Assembly: GCA_010279815.1 (NCBI GenBank)
Contig: QEOQ01000508.1
Span: 1,945,129 to 2,009,128 of the forward strand
DNA length: 64,000 bases
Direction of reading: 5' to 3'
Source: Brachionus plicatilis
Taxonomy: Eukaryota; Rotifera; Eurotatoria; Ploima; Brachionidae
Shown here: positions 47,821 through 58,478 of the stretch, in pieces
Position numbering within the stretch: the first letter of the stretch is position 1
How the letters are laid out: each line of letters starts with the position of its first letter
Translations under genes and position numbers: made by a program
The notes under the pieces: model-generated
The model's database searches: none
What the model saw: the letters and a program-made list of their open reading frames with translations, nothing else
Told to the model about the DNA's origin: nothing

Positions 47821-48794
47821 GTTCATGGCTAAACAATCAATTATTATATACCTTAATAGAATATGGACAAATTAAAATTTTAACAATGAAAAAAATTTTA
47901 AAATTTAATCTAAATTTAAATTTAGTAATAAATTTTTAACCAAACTTGAATAATTGATTAAATTTCTTTAAATTTGAAATTTGAATTTTTGAATGTTCAT
48001 CAAGCATTTCTAAACATTTTTTGAATCCACTTTGAATATCTAATGTTTGTTTTTACACTATCATTTTTTTTAAGATAACAGCTTTTTATTTTTTCTTCTT
48101 TCTTTCCTGAACTGTTCAAAACTTAAACTTTTGTAGCACATATCATTACTTATTTCAAATTATCTTTTTTAAATGTCTTCAATATTTTATTTTAATTTAT
48201 TTTACTTTTTTTATCATCATTTTTTTGAGTTATTTCTATTTTTAATCTTGAAAAGCTTTAGCTTGGCATAAATAAAAAAACAAATAGGAATCTGATAGAT
48301 TTATTTACAAAAATCTCGAAGCAAACTTTCATTAAAAATCATAAAAACACTAAATTCAAAGAATGACACCAATCTCTATTTTTTATGAATAAATTGTCTT
48401 ATGTTTATTTTTTTCTATTCACTTTTTTTTGTATTTTAAATCTTCATTTTTTACACAAAAAGAAACGAAATTTATCTGAAAAATTCGACAATTTACGTAA
48501 AATTACCTTTATTACTACTTCTTTACGTAAATAGTAAAAGGGTCAAAAACTAACAAAGGAAATTTTATGATCAAATTTCAAGCGCTCAATCTTGCTCAAA
48601 TGTATTTTGCAATACTGAAATAATTAATTTTTTATTTTCATGCAAATTCATTATTATTTTTCTAATTTAACATTTTCTTTTGTATTTTTTTAAATTTAAT
48701 TTTAATTTTCTCTTTATGTTCAATTTTGAAGACCTCAAATTATTTTAGTAGTTTTATTTTATTTTTTTCCATAATAAATCGGAATAAAATTTTA
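47821..48794. other. Spacer with LINE tail and MITE arm
   Basis: At about 48248 GAAAAGCTTTAGCTTGGC is followed by an AAATA-type tail, like the LINE tail at 49665. At about 48560-48605 a TGATCAAATTTCAAGCGCTC stretch matches one arm of the element at 62877-63112. Otherwise AT-rich and empty. Confidence 0.45.
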
Positions 48795-48895
48795 TTCGGC
48801 GCTAATGGCCATGGGCACCAACGATACCCACCTGTTCGTTCTGAGCCATTATTAAAGTCGTGTCAAACAACGGTGGCCTCTTGCAGATCCGGAAT
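48795..48895. other. Isolated GC-rich island, possible exon or RNA
   Basis: About 100 bases of balanced composition (from CGGCGCTAATGGCC to GCAGATCCGG) in otherwise extreme AT-rich spacer. One plus frame is open across it (includes GHGHQRYPPVRSEPLL), and the minus strand has a tiny ATG frame. No splice sites clearly flank it and no protein or RNA family is recognised. Confidence 0.3.
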
Positions 48896-49659
48896 TTTTT
48901 AATTTTTTATTAAATTGATTTTGTTTCGGTTGTTTTGGAAAAATAAAAATTGGAAGATAAAAAATTTATTTAACCAAATTTAAATATTAATTTAAAAATT
49001 TTAAAAATTATATTTTTAACAAAAAAATTTTCGATATTCTTTCAGATTTTTTCTTAATATCTTAAAATACAAGAAATCAATCCTAATCAATTTGTTATAT
49101 TCAAAATCAATTTATTCCAAGAAAGGTTTAAAATTTCATTTAACATCAAACTTGTTATTGACAATAAATTTGTTTCAAAAAAATTAAAATGTTATTGCTT
49201 TTATCATAATAGTTTTGAATTGATTTGTTCTTATTTTTATTAAATTGCTGCTTAGGTTTAATGAGGACCATTAAAAATCCTCAGATAATATAAACAATTA
49301 AAAAAGAGATTTTTATTTTAATTTTTTATTTGAATACAGCAAAAATTAAGATCATGTTGTCTTTTTCTCATATTTATTTGTGCTTTTTTAAATTAATGAT
49401 AAATCAAAATAATACACTAATGCAGCTTTTTCTTTGACTTCATTGATTTTGGACTTGATTTCCTGAGAGAATATTATTTAGCTTATTAAATCAATTGTTT
49501 GTAATAAGATCAATCATACTTGATAAAATGCATATTTTAAAAGTTAAAAAAAAATTAACCACTTCTATTTAATAATTTATTAGTAAAAAAATATTGAAAT
49601 CTTGTCGAGAATCACTCGAGTCTCATATCGGTCTTGTGATATGTACAAGAAGATAAAAT

Positions 49660-49720
49660 CCTTATCTGAAAGAGCTTTAGCTCGACACAGATAAATAAAT
49701 AATTAATTATAATTAAAAGT
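49660..49720 (+). repeat. LINE 3' tail remnant
   Basis: GAAAGAGCTTTAGCTCGAC, a short perfect hairpin, followed by ACAG and ATAAATAAATAATT. The same hairpin plus tail occurs at about 48248 on the plus strand and at 33495-33545 on the minus strand at the end of the LINE relic. Confidence 0.55.
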
Positions 49721-49850
49721 AATAATAGGAAAAGATGAAATTTTAACAACATTTTTGTTAACTTTACTAAAAGCACTTAAAATGATTGTTGATAAGTTTA
49801 TCTTACAACCCAATTTTTTTCTCTAAATTTTTCTCCATTTTCAACATCTT

Positions 49851-51263
49851 TTGATAATGGACCAAATATTAGAGGCTTATCAATCAGTAAAAAATAATGC
49901 AATACGTGGAGACTTTATTGATAAAATTCACAGCAAATATTCAATCGTTGTAATATTTGTCTCTATTGCTGTCATACTGATACGTTTGGGAGACGGATAT
50001 GGTATAAATTGTTGGCTTCCGACGCATTTAAGTGACAGTCAAACAGATTACACTCACCAAATATGTTGGATTAACAACACCTATTATTATCCAAAAGTTA
50101 AGGATGCAGATTTGTATCCTCAAAGCCCTAAATATGTTATCCACTACTATCAATTTATTCTTTTCATTCTATTTGGTCAAGCGTTGTTATTTATGCTACC
50201 TGATTTCGCTTGGAAAATTCTATCATCAAACTCTAGGGGATATGTAAAAAAACTTTTGGATCAACTAAATAAAAAAAATGTGCTAAAGGAATCAATAAAA
50301 AATGCGCCAAAAACAACAGGGTTATTGCGTTCAATGTCTAGAGAGACTGAAATGGCTCCTCTTTTGGTCAATGATGAGCTAAGAAAAACTCTAACAACCA
50401 ATTTTCATTCACTAGTTCATCAAGAGAACGAGAAAATAAAATCCCACGAGAGAAAGAATTCATATTATTCAAAAGAACTAAGTGATTCCGATTCTTTTTC
50501 CTCTAACAATTTAAAACGTAGATTTAAAAAATTTTTAAAAACAACAATTAATTCAAAAAATAAAATAACGAGCTTTATGAGACCAAATGAGGGCTTAAAA
50601 AATTTAACCAGGCATTATATGATTTTAAAATTTCTAAATTTATTTAATATTATTTTTCAGTTGATACTGCTGCACTTAATATTTGGCCAAAATTTTTATT
50701 CATATGGCATTGATTTTTTTATTTCGTTGTGGAAAAACAGAAATCCCTACAATTTGACAACTCAATTTCCGATCAGAACCATATGTGACTTTTTTGTTCA
50801 CAACAATTTAAATAAAATTTACTGGTATTCAGTTGAGTGTCTTTTGTCCATTAATATTCTAATCGAAAAAATATTTGTAATTTTCTGGTTTTGGTACGTA
50901 CTTCTTCTGATTCTTACAATTATAAACATTTTAGCATGGAGTTATGAAATGATTTACTCGGAGAAAGTTAATTTTTTATACAAGTATTTGAATATTAGAA
51001 AAAATATGATCAGACCAAATGAAGAAAATACTAAGCGTCAAGTAATATTCAATGACTTAAAAAAAAAGGTCGAAGATTTCTATGAACACTATTTGAATAC
51101 TGACGGTGTTTTGATGTTACATTTAGTTAAAAATGTAGCCGGAAATCTAATATTTATTGATTTGTTATACGAACTGTGGATTGACTATTTAGGTAAAAAC
51201 AATTTAATAGAAATTGAAAAAAACGATAATGATAATGATAATAGTGATCAAATTCAAAATTAA
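49851..51263 (+). CDS. Innexin gap-junction/hemichannel protein
   Basis: A single uninterrupted exon of 470 residues. Innexins form gap junctions and hemichannels in invertebrates. Four membrane helices are visible: about 30-45, 99-116, 258-280 and 337-360. Extracellular loop 1 has Cys54 and Cys72, loop 2 has Cys312 and Cys330, the four cysteines expected. Loop 2 begins with the family FP and leads into EKIFVIFWFWYVLL. The start of helix 2 reads HYYQFI where most innexins have YYQWV. The cytoplasmic loop (about 117-257) is long, basic and Ser-rich with SDSDSFSSN, a likely phosphorylation region. The C-terminal tail ends in an Asn/Asp repeat. The absence of introns, unlike every other gene here except for small ones, could reflect retroposition, but no poly-A tail or target duplication is evident. 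Confidence 0.92.
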   Translation: MIMDQILEAYQSVKNNAIRGDFIDKIHSKYSIVVIFVSIAVILIRLGDGYGINCWLPTHLSDSQTDYTHQICWINNTYYYPKVKDADLYPQSPKYVIHYYQFILFILFGQALLFMLPDFAWKILSSNSRGYVKKLLDQLNKKNVLKESIKNAPKTTGLLRSMSRETEMAPLLVNDELRKTLTTNFHSLVHQENEKIKSHERKNSYYSKELSDSDSFSSNNLKRRFKKFLKTTINSKNKITSFMRPNEGLKNLTRHYMILKFLNLFNIIFQLILLHLIFGQNFYSYGIDFFISLWKNRNPYNLTTQFPIRTICDFFVHNNLNKIYWYSVECLLSINILIEKIFVIFWFWYVLLLILTIINILAWSYEMIYSEKVNFLYKYLNIRKNMIRPNEENTKRQVIFNDLKKKVEDFYEHYLNTDGVLMLHLVKNVAGNLIFIDLLYELWIDYLGKNNLIEIEKNDNDNDNSDQIQN

Positions 51264-51529
51264 AAATAATCGAAATAGAATTTAAAATAAAATTTTTACA
51301 AAAAATTATTTATTTTTTCATGAGGTATTAGAATAATTCAAAACATACTTATTCAATAATTATTTATAATTATGTGGCTAATGTTTTTTTTTCTTTCAGA
51401 TCTTCAGAATTAATCACTCAATTTCATTTTATAATTTAACTAAAATTAAATTTTGTAAAAAATTTTTATAGAATATTTTGATTTATTTGAAGTTTTCACA
51501 TTTAAAAACTTTCAAATAGCTAATCAAAT

Positions 51530-51655
51530 TTAAATGAAAAATTCAAAAACTGGAACTGGTTTGTACCAAAGAACGATATCATCTATACTTTCCTGGATTG
51601 AAATGACTGCCACTTTACCACAAGCTAGACAAAGTAAAATAAATTTCACGTCCAT
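51530..51655 (-). CDS. Small frame with signal-peptide-like start (41 codons)
   Basis: ATG at 51655, stop at 51530-51532. It begins MDVKFILLCLACGKVAV, a short hydrophobic stretch after a charged start, then ESIDDIVLWYKPVPVFEFF. A GTAAAG donor follows residue 12, so it could instead be a first exon. No family recognised and no second exon found. Confidence 0.25.
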   Translation of the reverse strand: MDVKFILLCLACGKVAVISIQESIDDIVLWYKPVPVFEFFI

Positions 51656-51954
51656 TTTAATTAATTGAATCATTCAAATTTTAAAGCTTTCAATTTTAAA
51701 TTTTGAAAAATTGTAAAAAAATTTTACTTTTCTTTCATAGGCTTTTTACTCTCCGCTATCTTTATCAATAATTTAATTCTTATTATACGGACTAAACAAG
51801 TGAATTTTAATGAGATTGGTAAATGGTGCTTAAAATTAAAAAAATTGAGATAAAACGAAGTGGAAAAAGTAATTTCATAGAAGTTTTTTTGTTAGGCAAC
51901 AGTTCATAAAAAAGTTCATTAAATTTTTAAAACCTAAAAGTACATGTCTGGGCA

Positions 51955-52290
51955 AAACGTTATTTATTGTACATTTTTATATTTTTATATTTTTACATTT
52001 TTACATTTTTGAGAGAAAAAATAAAAATCTCAAAATAAAAAAACTTTTAAAAAATTTCATTAAAGAAAAGTAATAATAAATTCGCAATTAATTAAAAGGG
52101 ATTTTCAAAAAATTATCCTTGGTTTTTACATTTAAATTTTTCCAAAACTCCTTTTTAAGTAATTGCGAATTTATTATTACTTTTCTTAATGAAAATTTTT
52201 AAAAGTTTTTTTATTTTGAGATTTTTATTTTTTCTCTCAAAAATGTAAAAATATAAAAATGTACAATAAATAACATTTTGCCCATGTCTG
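51955..52290. repeat. Foldback element with a very short loop
   Basis: Left arm about 51958-52110 and right arm 52152-52290 are near-perfect reverse complements (AGTAATAATAAATTCGCAAT against ATTGCGAATTTATTATTACT), with a loop of only about 45 bases. CATGTCTGGGCA occurs just outside both ends (about 51943 and 52283) and may be a duplicated target or a subterminal repeat. Confidence 0.85.
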
Positions 52291-52410
52291 GGCATGATAA
52301 TTACAAGCTAAATGGAATGAGGAAAATACATTAAAAATAAAACTACTGTCAGAGCAAAAGGAATACTCAAATGAAGTGATTTTTTGGACTAAAATATTTC
52401 AAATATTAAT

Positions 52411-52618
52411 TATAGTGCCCCAGATGATAAAGGTAAGTCGGAGGTCTTTTTACCTTCTAATTCAAGAGTCTCTGGGAGAAAAAGTAAATAAGATGTTGTC
52501 ATATGCCTACCAACTTTTATGGATGAGACATTAAGCTTTTAATTAAAAATTTTTTGATCGAGGAATTAAATTTTTTGTTGTTCCTATCCTACTTACCTTT
52601 ATAATTTGAGGCACTATA
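52411..52618. mobile_element. Tc1/mariner-type MITE
   Basis: Ends TATAGTGCC-CCAGATGATAAAGGTAAGT on the left and the complement of TATAGTGCC-TCAAATTATAAAGGTAAGT on the right: a 29-bp inverted repeat with four mismatches, bordered by TA, the mariner target. 208 bases, no coding capacity. Confidence 0.75.
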
Positions 52619-53141
52619 CAATAAAAATTTTTCTATAGAAAATTAATTCAATTGTTTGAAAATTTTTAGATAAAAATTGAGTTTTTTGTGAAGATTTTTG
52701 ACTGCACTGTATCATAGAATTAGAAAAAAAATACTCATTATTTTTTACCTAACAATTAATTAATAAATAAAAGAACGTTTATTTAAAAATTTAGTTTTTT
52801 GTCACAGAAAAAGACTATTTCACTTTTTTAAATTTTTGATCATCTTTTTATTTAAAATGTATCAATAAAATTTAATTTTAATTTGCAACATTGCAAAATT
52901 AAAAAAAATAAATAATAATTTTATTTTTGAAAGCATAAACAAGATTTCAAGCTCTATAATTATGTGGTTTATCACAGAAAATTGTTCTATTCATTTACGC
53001 TTTCGAATCCACCCAGTTCTTAATTATTTTGTTTATTTAAAATACCGGTTTTTCTAAAAAAAACTTTATTTTTTGAATAAAAATAGGAGAACAAATTTAG
53101 TTTAAGATTTTATTTTTGAGTTCAAGCAAAAATTTGATAAA

Positions 53142-54022
53142 ATGGCTGCGGTAAATAAAGGAATGGGCAAAATTGTAGATGGTATTTTAAGATATCAAAA
53201 AACCATCAAAGCCGAAATATTACCAATATTTAGAGAAATATTAGACAAGCCTTCTCCCAAAATGGCTATTGTTACCGGCATCGATAGCCGAATTGTGGTT
53301 TCTCGTCTTCTTCAGGCTCAACCAGGCACCTTTTTTCTAATCCGATCGCCTGGCGGATTTATTCCTAAATTTGAGTCTAGTGAAAACAGTGTAGCAAGCG
53401 GAACTCCCGCGGCTCTTGAGCTTGCATGTGTAAACAACAGTGCCAATACCATAGTTGTTTTTGGACATTCTAATTCGAGAGTATGACTGTAAATTTTCTT
53501 AATAAAGTTTATAAAATTTGACTCTTTAAGCCTATTAATATGCTTTACGATATGAAAGATAAATTGGACTATCATGCTACTGATAATTCTAGTGCTCTGA
53601 AAAAATGGCTTATCCTAAATGGAAGCGATTCAGTTACTAAATTTAAAGAGTTCGAAAAAAGTGGCTTCAATAAATGCTTGACTTTTTCTGAAGGACATCC
53701 AAATGAATTTCAAGCCTATGTTGACCCAGAGAATCAATTTAGCCTTAGGGATAAATTTTCGATGGTAATATTGTATGATTTTTAACTTGTTAAGTTAATA
53801 ACATTTTTTTTTCAGATTAATACCTTAAAACAACTGAAAAATGTGAATAACTATAATTTTTTAAAAGATAAGATTGCCAAAAAATTGCTTAGAGGTTATG
53901 CTCTGTGGACCGATACGACTACTAATGATGTTTATATGTTTAGCTACAAGGAAAAACGATTCATCAAAGTTGACGAATCCACATATAATGATTTATATAA
54001 TGAATGTGACACTATACAGTAA
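53142..54022 (+). CDS. [25 protein letters not shown] protein lacking zinc-binding cysteines
   Basis: Three exons in phase, 53142-53480, 53531-53764 and 53816-54022; 259 residues, the normal length for an animal beta-CA. Beta-CAs hydrate CO2 using zinc held by Cys-His-Cys, in the motifs CxDxR and HxxC. The fold signature is clear: AIVTGIDSRIVVSRLLQAQ, then PGTFFLIRSPGGFIP in place of the usual GD-FVIRNAGN-IP, then IVVFGHSNSR. But the first zinc cysteine position is Gly46 (TGIDSR) and the second is Ser112 (GHSNSR); only His109 remains. The Asp48-Arg50 dyad is kept. It is probably not a classical zinc CA. The reading frame, splice sites and composition are intact, so it appears to be a maintained gene and not a pseudogene. 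Partners unknown. The second half (YVDPENQFSLRDKF onward) fits the family only loosely. Confidence 0.85.
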
Positions 54023-54783
54023 AATTGTCCACATATAGATAATTAAACATCAAGTCTTATCGTATTATAGAATAAATGGAAACTTAGATAAAATTTTAGT
54101 ATTTAAATTCGATAAAATTGTAATAAATATTTTTAAAAAAAATTTTAGTTTTGCTCTGAAAAAAATTGGGTTGATTTTTGAAATTGGTTAAGATTGATTA
54201 AAAGAAATAGTTTTTCGTTTACTTCTAGTTTTAACATCAATAATAAAATCTAGGAAAAAAATTATTTGTTCAATGGTAAAAAAAGTAACGCTATATCTAG
54301 TCATTTCTAAATGATCTATTGAGGTACCGATTTGAATTAAATTTGAAAAATTTTGCATTCATTCAATTTTAAATTGTTAAGCGCACTTTTATCGAAAAAA
54401 ATTTTAATATCTTTAAAACATTTTTCATATTTTGAAACAAAATTTTTATTAATAAATCAATTGTATTTAAAAAAATTAATAAATTAAGAGAAATTTAGAT
54501 TGTACAACACAAAATTTTACTAAAATACCTCAAATTATTAAATTTTTTCACAATTTTATTATGAAAACCACAAAAAAAAGGATACCCAAAAAAAAATCCT
54601 ATTTTTTAATAGATGACCACAAATTAATTAAAATGACAATAAAAAAAAAACAATAATTTTTTTATTTTATTCCACATTGATTCGGCCAAGCCCAGTAACT
54701 TCTTTTCTTCATTTGCGCGCCGCATTTATTTCTTTATTAATTTTATTAATAATTAGTAATTTTATTTCTTTGTTACTTATCTC
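54023..54783. other. Spacer after beta-CA-like gene
   Basis: AT-rich 3' flank; no gene or repeat recognised. Confidence 0.4.
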
Positions 54784-55040
54784 TTAACTCATTGACTCAA
54801 TTCTTGCTCTTTTTGGAACAAATTCTTCCTCAACTTCAGACTCATCAAACTCGATGCCTTTCGGAACAGTGTTTGAAACTTGTGTCTCATTTGGTTGTCT
54901 TATCAATGCTCCAACTGTTTTTAAAGGTCTACATTTTTTGCGATTTGATTGAATCGGAATGTCCATTCCAACTGAGTCGAAATTGCATTTTTTTCGAGCT
55001 GCTATCGCTATTTGATGATGGCAAATATAACATTGAAAAC
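54784..55040 (-). pseudogene. SWIM-finger/MULE-type transposase, C-terminal relic
   Basis: Read on the minus strand from 55040: CYICHHQIAIAARKKC, then GMDIPIQSNRKKCRPLKTV and GALIRQPNE, ending in an acidic tail and KRARIES before the stop. SWIM-domain transposase proteins end with CKHIIGIAIR..., a PIG-KRKRGRP-KAKKAL-Q segment and an acidic tail, which this matches piece by piece. The upstream part is missing: the frame is replaced by a LINE fragment in the opposite orientation. Confidence 0.5.
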
Positions 55041-55400
55041 TTTCAACACCGAATTTTAAAGAGACTTTCTCGGTTTATTTATAAGCTATTAAATTGTGAA
55101 AATTCACCAACTGGTTTAAAAATGGCTCTTATCTATAAAAGGACAAATCGGAATGTTTACTCATTGAGAAATAATAATGAATTTGTTGTGCCTTTTAAAG
55201 GTAAATTTAATGACTTCAAAGAAAAAACATTCGATTATTTTTATTCAAAATTTATTAATAATTTTCTTCTAAATGATTTTAATTGTAATTATTATCTATT
55301 TTGTCATCGAATAAATAATAATATAAACTTAATTTTTATTAAATTTTGTAAAATTTTCGTTAACTTTGACAGGCAAATTGAAGTTCATGATCAATTGTAA
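55020..55400 (+). pseudogene. LINE reverse transcriptase, C-terminal relic
   Basis: Plus-strand frame with ILKRLSRFIYKLLNCEN, YKRTNRNVYSLRNNNEFVVP and EKTFDYFYSKFINNFLLND up to the stop at 55400. The VYxLRNNNEFxxP ... KTFxYFxxKFIN pattern is the extreme C terminus of ORF2 in many non-LTR elements. No 5' part; it abuts the SWIM relic near 55030. The reading frame is intact over this part. Confidence 0.5.
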
Positions 55401-56057
55401 ATTTCAAATCAAAATTTTTAGTTTTTGATTCAAATAAAATGGTAATTTGTATCAATTTTTTAAAAATAAATGACTATACTTTATTAAACATTATTTGTTT
55501 AATCTATAATTAGATAGAAAATTATATGAATTTTTATCTGAAGTCAAAAAAATTCTTAATCAATATTTTGAAATTTTGCAATACAAAATTTAACTTTGTT
55601 TCGCCGTAATATATTTTAATTAATATTAAAATATCACTTAAAGTCATAATTTGGATACCTTAATGTCGATTTTAAATTTGTCTTTAAAATTTTCAAATAA
55701 AGATTTTAGAAGAATCAATTAAAGGTCAATTAGAAAAAAAAGATTTGTTTTTTATAAATTAAAATAATAAACATCTTATGTTTAATTTTAAAAAAATTTT
55801 AAAAAATCTAATTTCATCATTTTTATTAAGATTTGAATCAATTAAATTTTGATCATTTGATTATGATCATGAACTTCAAGTTGCCACTTTGACATTTGTT
55901 ATAAACAATTTTGGTATTATTAGACTTGTATTTTTATCTTGATCAAATTAAATTCTTTTTTTTATTATTTTATAAAATTTTTTTTTTTAACTCAATAAAT
56001 GGGTTCATTCGGCTCAAAAGAGTTTGGCACTAGCCGTTCGAATGAATTGAATATATT
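55401..56057. other. Spacer
   Basis: AT-rich, nothing recognised. Confidence 0.4.
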
Positions 56058-56448
56058 AGAGATGAACTTGGCAATGATCAAATATTAGAATGTTATTATT
56101 TAGATGGAGAATATAAAGGTCAAAGCAAAGGTTTAAGGCAAATTGAAATTGAACTAGCATATCAAATTGATCCCAGTTTAAAATTAAAGGATATTAGAAA
56201 TCATTTGTCTTACCATCCAGCTTTTAAACCATTAAACAAGCTTGAAATTCTTGGAAGAAAATATGGGGTTAAATTAATATTTAAACCAAAGTTTCATTGT
56301 AAACTTAATGCAATTGAAGGATTATGGTGCTCGTACTGGTCAGACTTTTCAAAAAATGAAAGATTTGTTTGATGAATCGTTTGATTATTTTAGAGAAAAA
56401 GATGTAAATAAAGAACTAATTAAAAAATTTTGGAGGGTAATAATTTGA
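56058..56448 (+). pseudogene. DDE transposase relic with frameshift
   Basis: Frame 1 from 56058 reads LECYYLDGEYKGQSKGLRQI, then LKDIRNHLSYHPAFKP, YGVKLIFKPKFHCKLNAIEG and LWCSYW. A shift near 56335 then continues as TGQTFQKMKDLFDESFDYF and ELIKKFWR to the TGA at 56446-56448. The FHCxLNxIEGxWC motif is the third acidic catalytic block (DDE) of a widespread group of animal transposases, usually FHCELNPIE. Here the residues read KLNAIE. About ten residues are lost at the shift, and there is no start: a dead fragment. Confidence 0.65.
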
Positions 56449-58478
56449 TATGATAATGGTGCAAATTACGGAGAAATTTTAGGTACAAATCTCTGGAAAA
56501 TCAAAAGGAAAATTGAAAGAACACCTACGAATATCAAATAATCTTTTGTCGTAGTTTTTTTACAAAAAATGTTACTTTTATTAAGGATTAAAATTAAAAA
56601 ATAATGATTAAATCTTATTTTTTAACTTATATTTTTATTTAGGTTTTTTTATAAAATTTCTTTACTTTTTTTGAAATGAAAATAAAATTTAATGAATAAT
56701 TAGAAAAAAATAATTTTAAACAAACTTTAAAAAAATTAATTATTTCATTAAAAATTGAGAAAATACTCTCTTTTTCAACTAATTTATTTAGCTTAGAATC
56801 AAAATTTTAAGCCTACAATTTGTTCAGAATTTCCTCTAGTTTCAGAATTTGTTTATCTCATTTGGGGTCAGGTGGATCCCCTGGGACAAGATAAAAAAAA
56901 ACAAAAAAATGGGTAAAATTTGTGATTTTTTTGAAAAAATCTCGAGACCAAATTTTTTTCTGGAAGAAGAAAAAAAAAATATTTTCTAGTAGAGAATTTT
57001 TTGCTCTACGAAAAGATATTCTCATCGGACCGAAGCATACTTGTGACAATTAAAAAATTGGCGTTCTGAAGCTTTTACATATGCAGATTACGAATGTGAG
57101 GTCGAACATCGAATTCTAAGATAGTGTGGACGTTTTGCATTGCCGGAACCTTATATCCTCATAATAAGAATTAGCAATCTCAGAATACTTAGAAATTACT
57201 ATGAAAACAAGATAAATTTTCCTTAATTCATTTCATCACAACCATTTCATCACGCTTTTGTCTGTGTGGACACTGACAGTAAAGTACAAAATGGAATTTT
57301 TTTTATATTAAATTCAAAATCAAATTTAATTCTTAGATTTATTATCTTTTTGTCTAGGCGTTTAAATTTAGTAAAAATTAAACACATAAAAAAGCACGAG
57401 TCAAAGATTAAGGTATTCATTGTTGTTTTATTTTTTTTTAAAGATAGATTAACAAGCTATTTTTTCTTTTTTCATTTTTATTTTAGATAATTTAAATTCT
57501 TGGGCAAGTTTAAATATTTAAATAAAAAATAATATGTACGGTAGTAATTTCTATCACTATTTAATGACATGGAAGATTTTTAAATAAATTTTTTTTCATA
57601 TTAGATATTTTTTAATGATATTATTACCACAAAAAAAATAATAAAATTAATCTAAAAATGATTAGATTAACACATAAAATGTATTCACCAAAATCTAAGA
57701 TATAAGACAATTGATCAAAATTAAACAAATAAGAAAAAAACAAAATTAATTTAATCTAATTTTAATTTCTTTCTTTAAAACGATATTGTTTTTTTCAACA
57801 ATATATCACAGAATTTTTAAAAAATTAAAAAAAATAAAAATAAATAAAATTAGATTTAAACAAAAACAAAAAACCAATTATTTTTATTATTATTACTTAT
57901 TGCTAGTATTAAATCGATTTTAATTAAATTAAAATAATTTTTAAACTTTAGAATAAGATAATTTGATAAAGAAAAAGACAAATACGATTGAAAAGATTAT
58001 TCTGATTCATTTAAAAGCAGAACAGCAAAAATTAGATTTTTTAGCTTTTTTAAAAAGTTTATTTCTAAATTAACTTGTCTAGCAAGATTTAATAGACTAT
58101 TATTGTCTTTAAAAGATCTAATTTTATTTTAAAATGTGCATTTTTTTCAAGTAATTTCGAAAAAATTTTGAGAATTTTCGGGATCTTAACTAAATTATCA
58201 GTGATTTATCGTTGAAAAAAAGCTGCGCCAAAAAATTGTCTTGAAATTTCTTGAATTTTCCATTTCATTCATATTTGATTTAAATACAAAGAAAGCTTTG
58301 AAATTTTGAAAATATTACAGAGTAAAATTTAAATATACTAACAAGTATCGGTAGTCATCCTAATTATTTTTTAAAATAAACCATTCTAGAATATTCTCGA
58401 AAATTTCAACAAAAAATTTAAAATAAATTTAACTTAAAAATTAGCTAACATCGTGCTTGAATTTTTTAGAACAAAAAA
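56449..58478. other. Spacer upstream of STIP1
   Basis: AT-rich. Short frames at 56858-57049 (minus) and 57266-57490 (plus) are poly-Phe/Lys translations of T/A tracts and not supported. TTGAATTTTTTAG ends at 58470, nine bases before the STIP1 ATG, and resembles a splice acceptor. Confidence 0.5.

Larger units (their letters stand above)
51264..53141. other. Spacer with two inverted-repeat elements and a small frame
   Basis: Holds the small minus-strand frame at 51530-51655, the foldback at 51955-52290 and the mariner-type MITE at 52411-52618. The rest is AT-rich flank, including the promoter region of the beta-CA-like gene. Confidence 0.5.

Noticed and set aside
53142..53480. Reading the beta-CA-like gene as a pseudogene because its zinc cysteines are missing
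   Set aside because: All three exons are open, phases agree at both junctions, splice sites are good and length is normal, which favours a maintained gene.
57266..57490. 74-codon plus-strand frame
   Set aside because: Mostly Phe, Ile, Lys and Leu from homopolymer-rich DNA; no coding signature.
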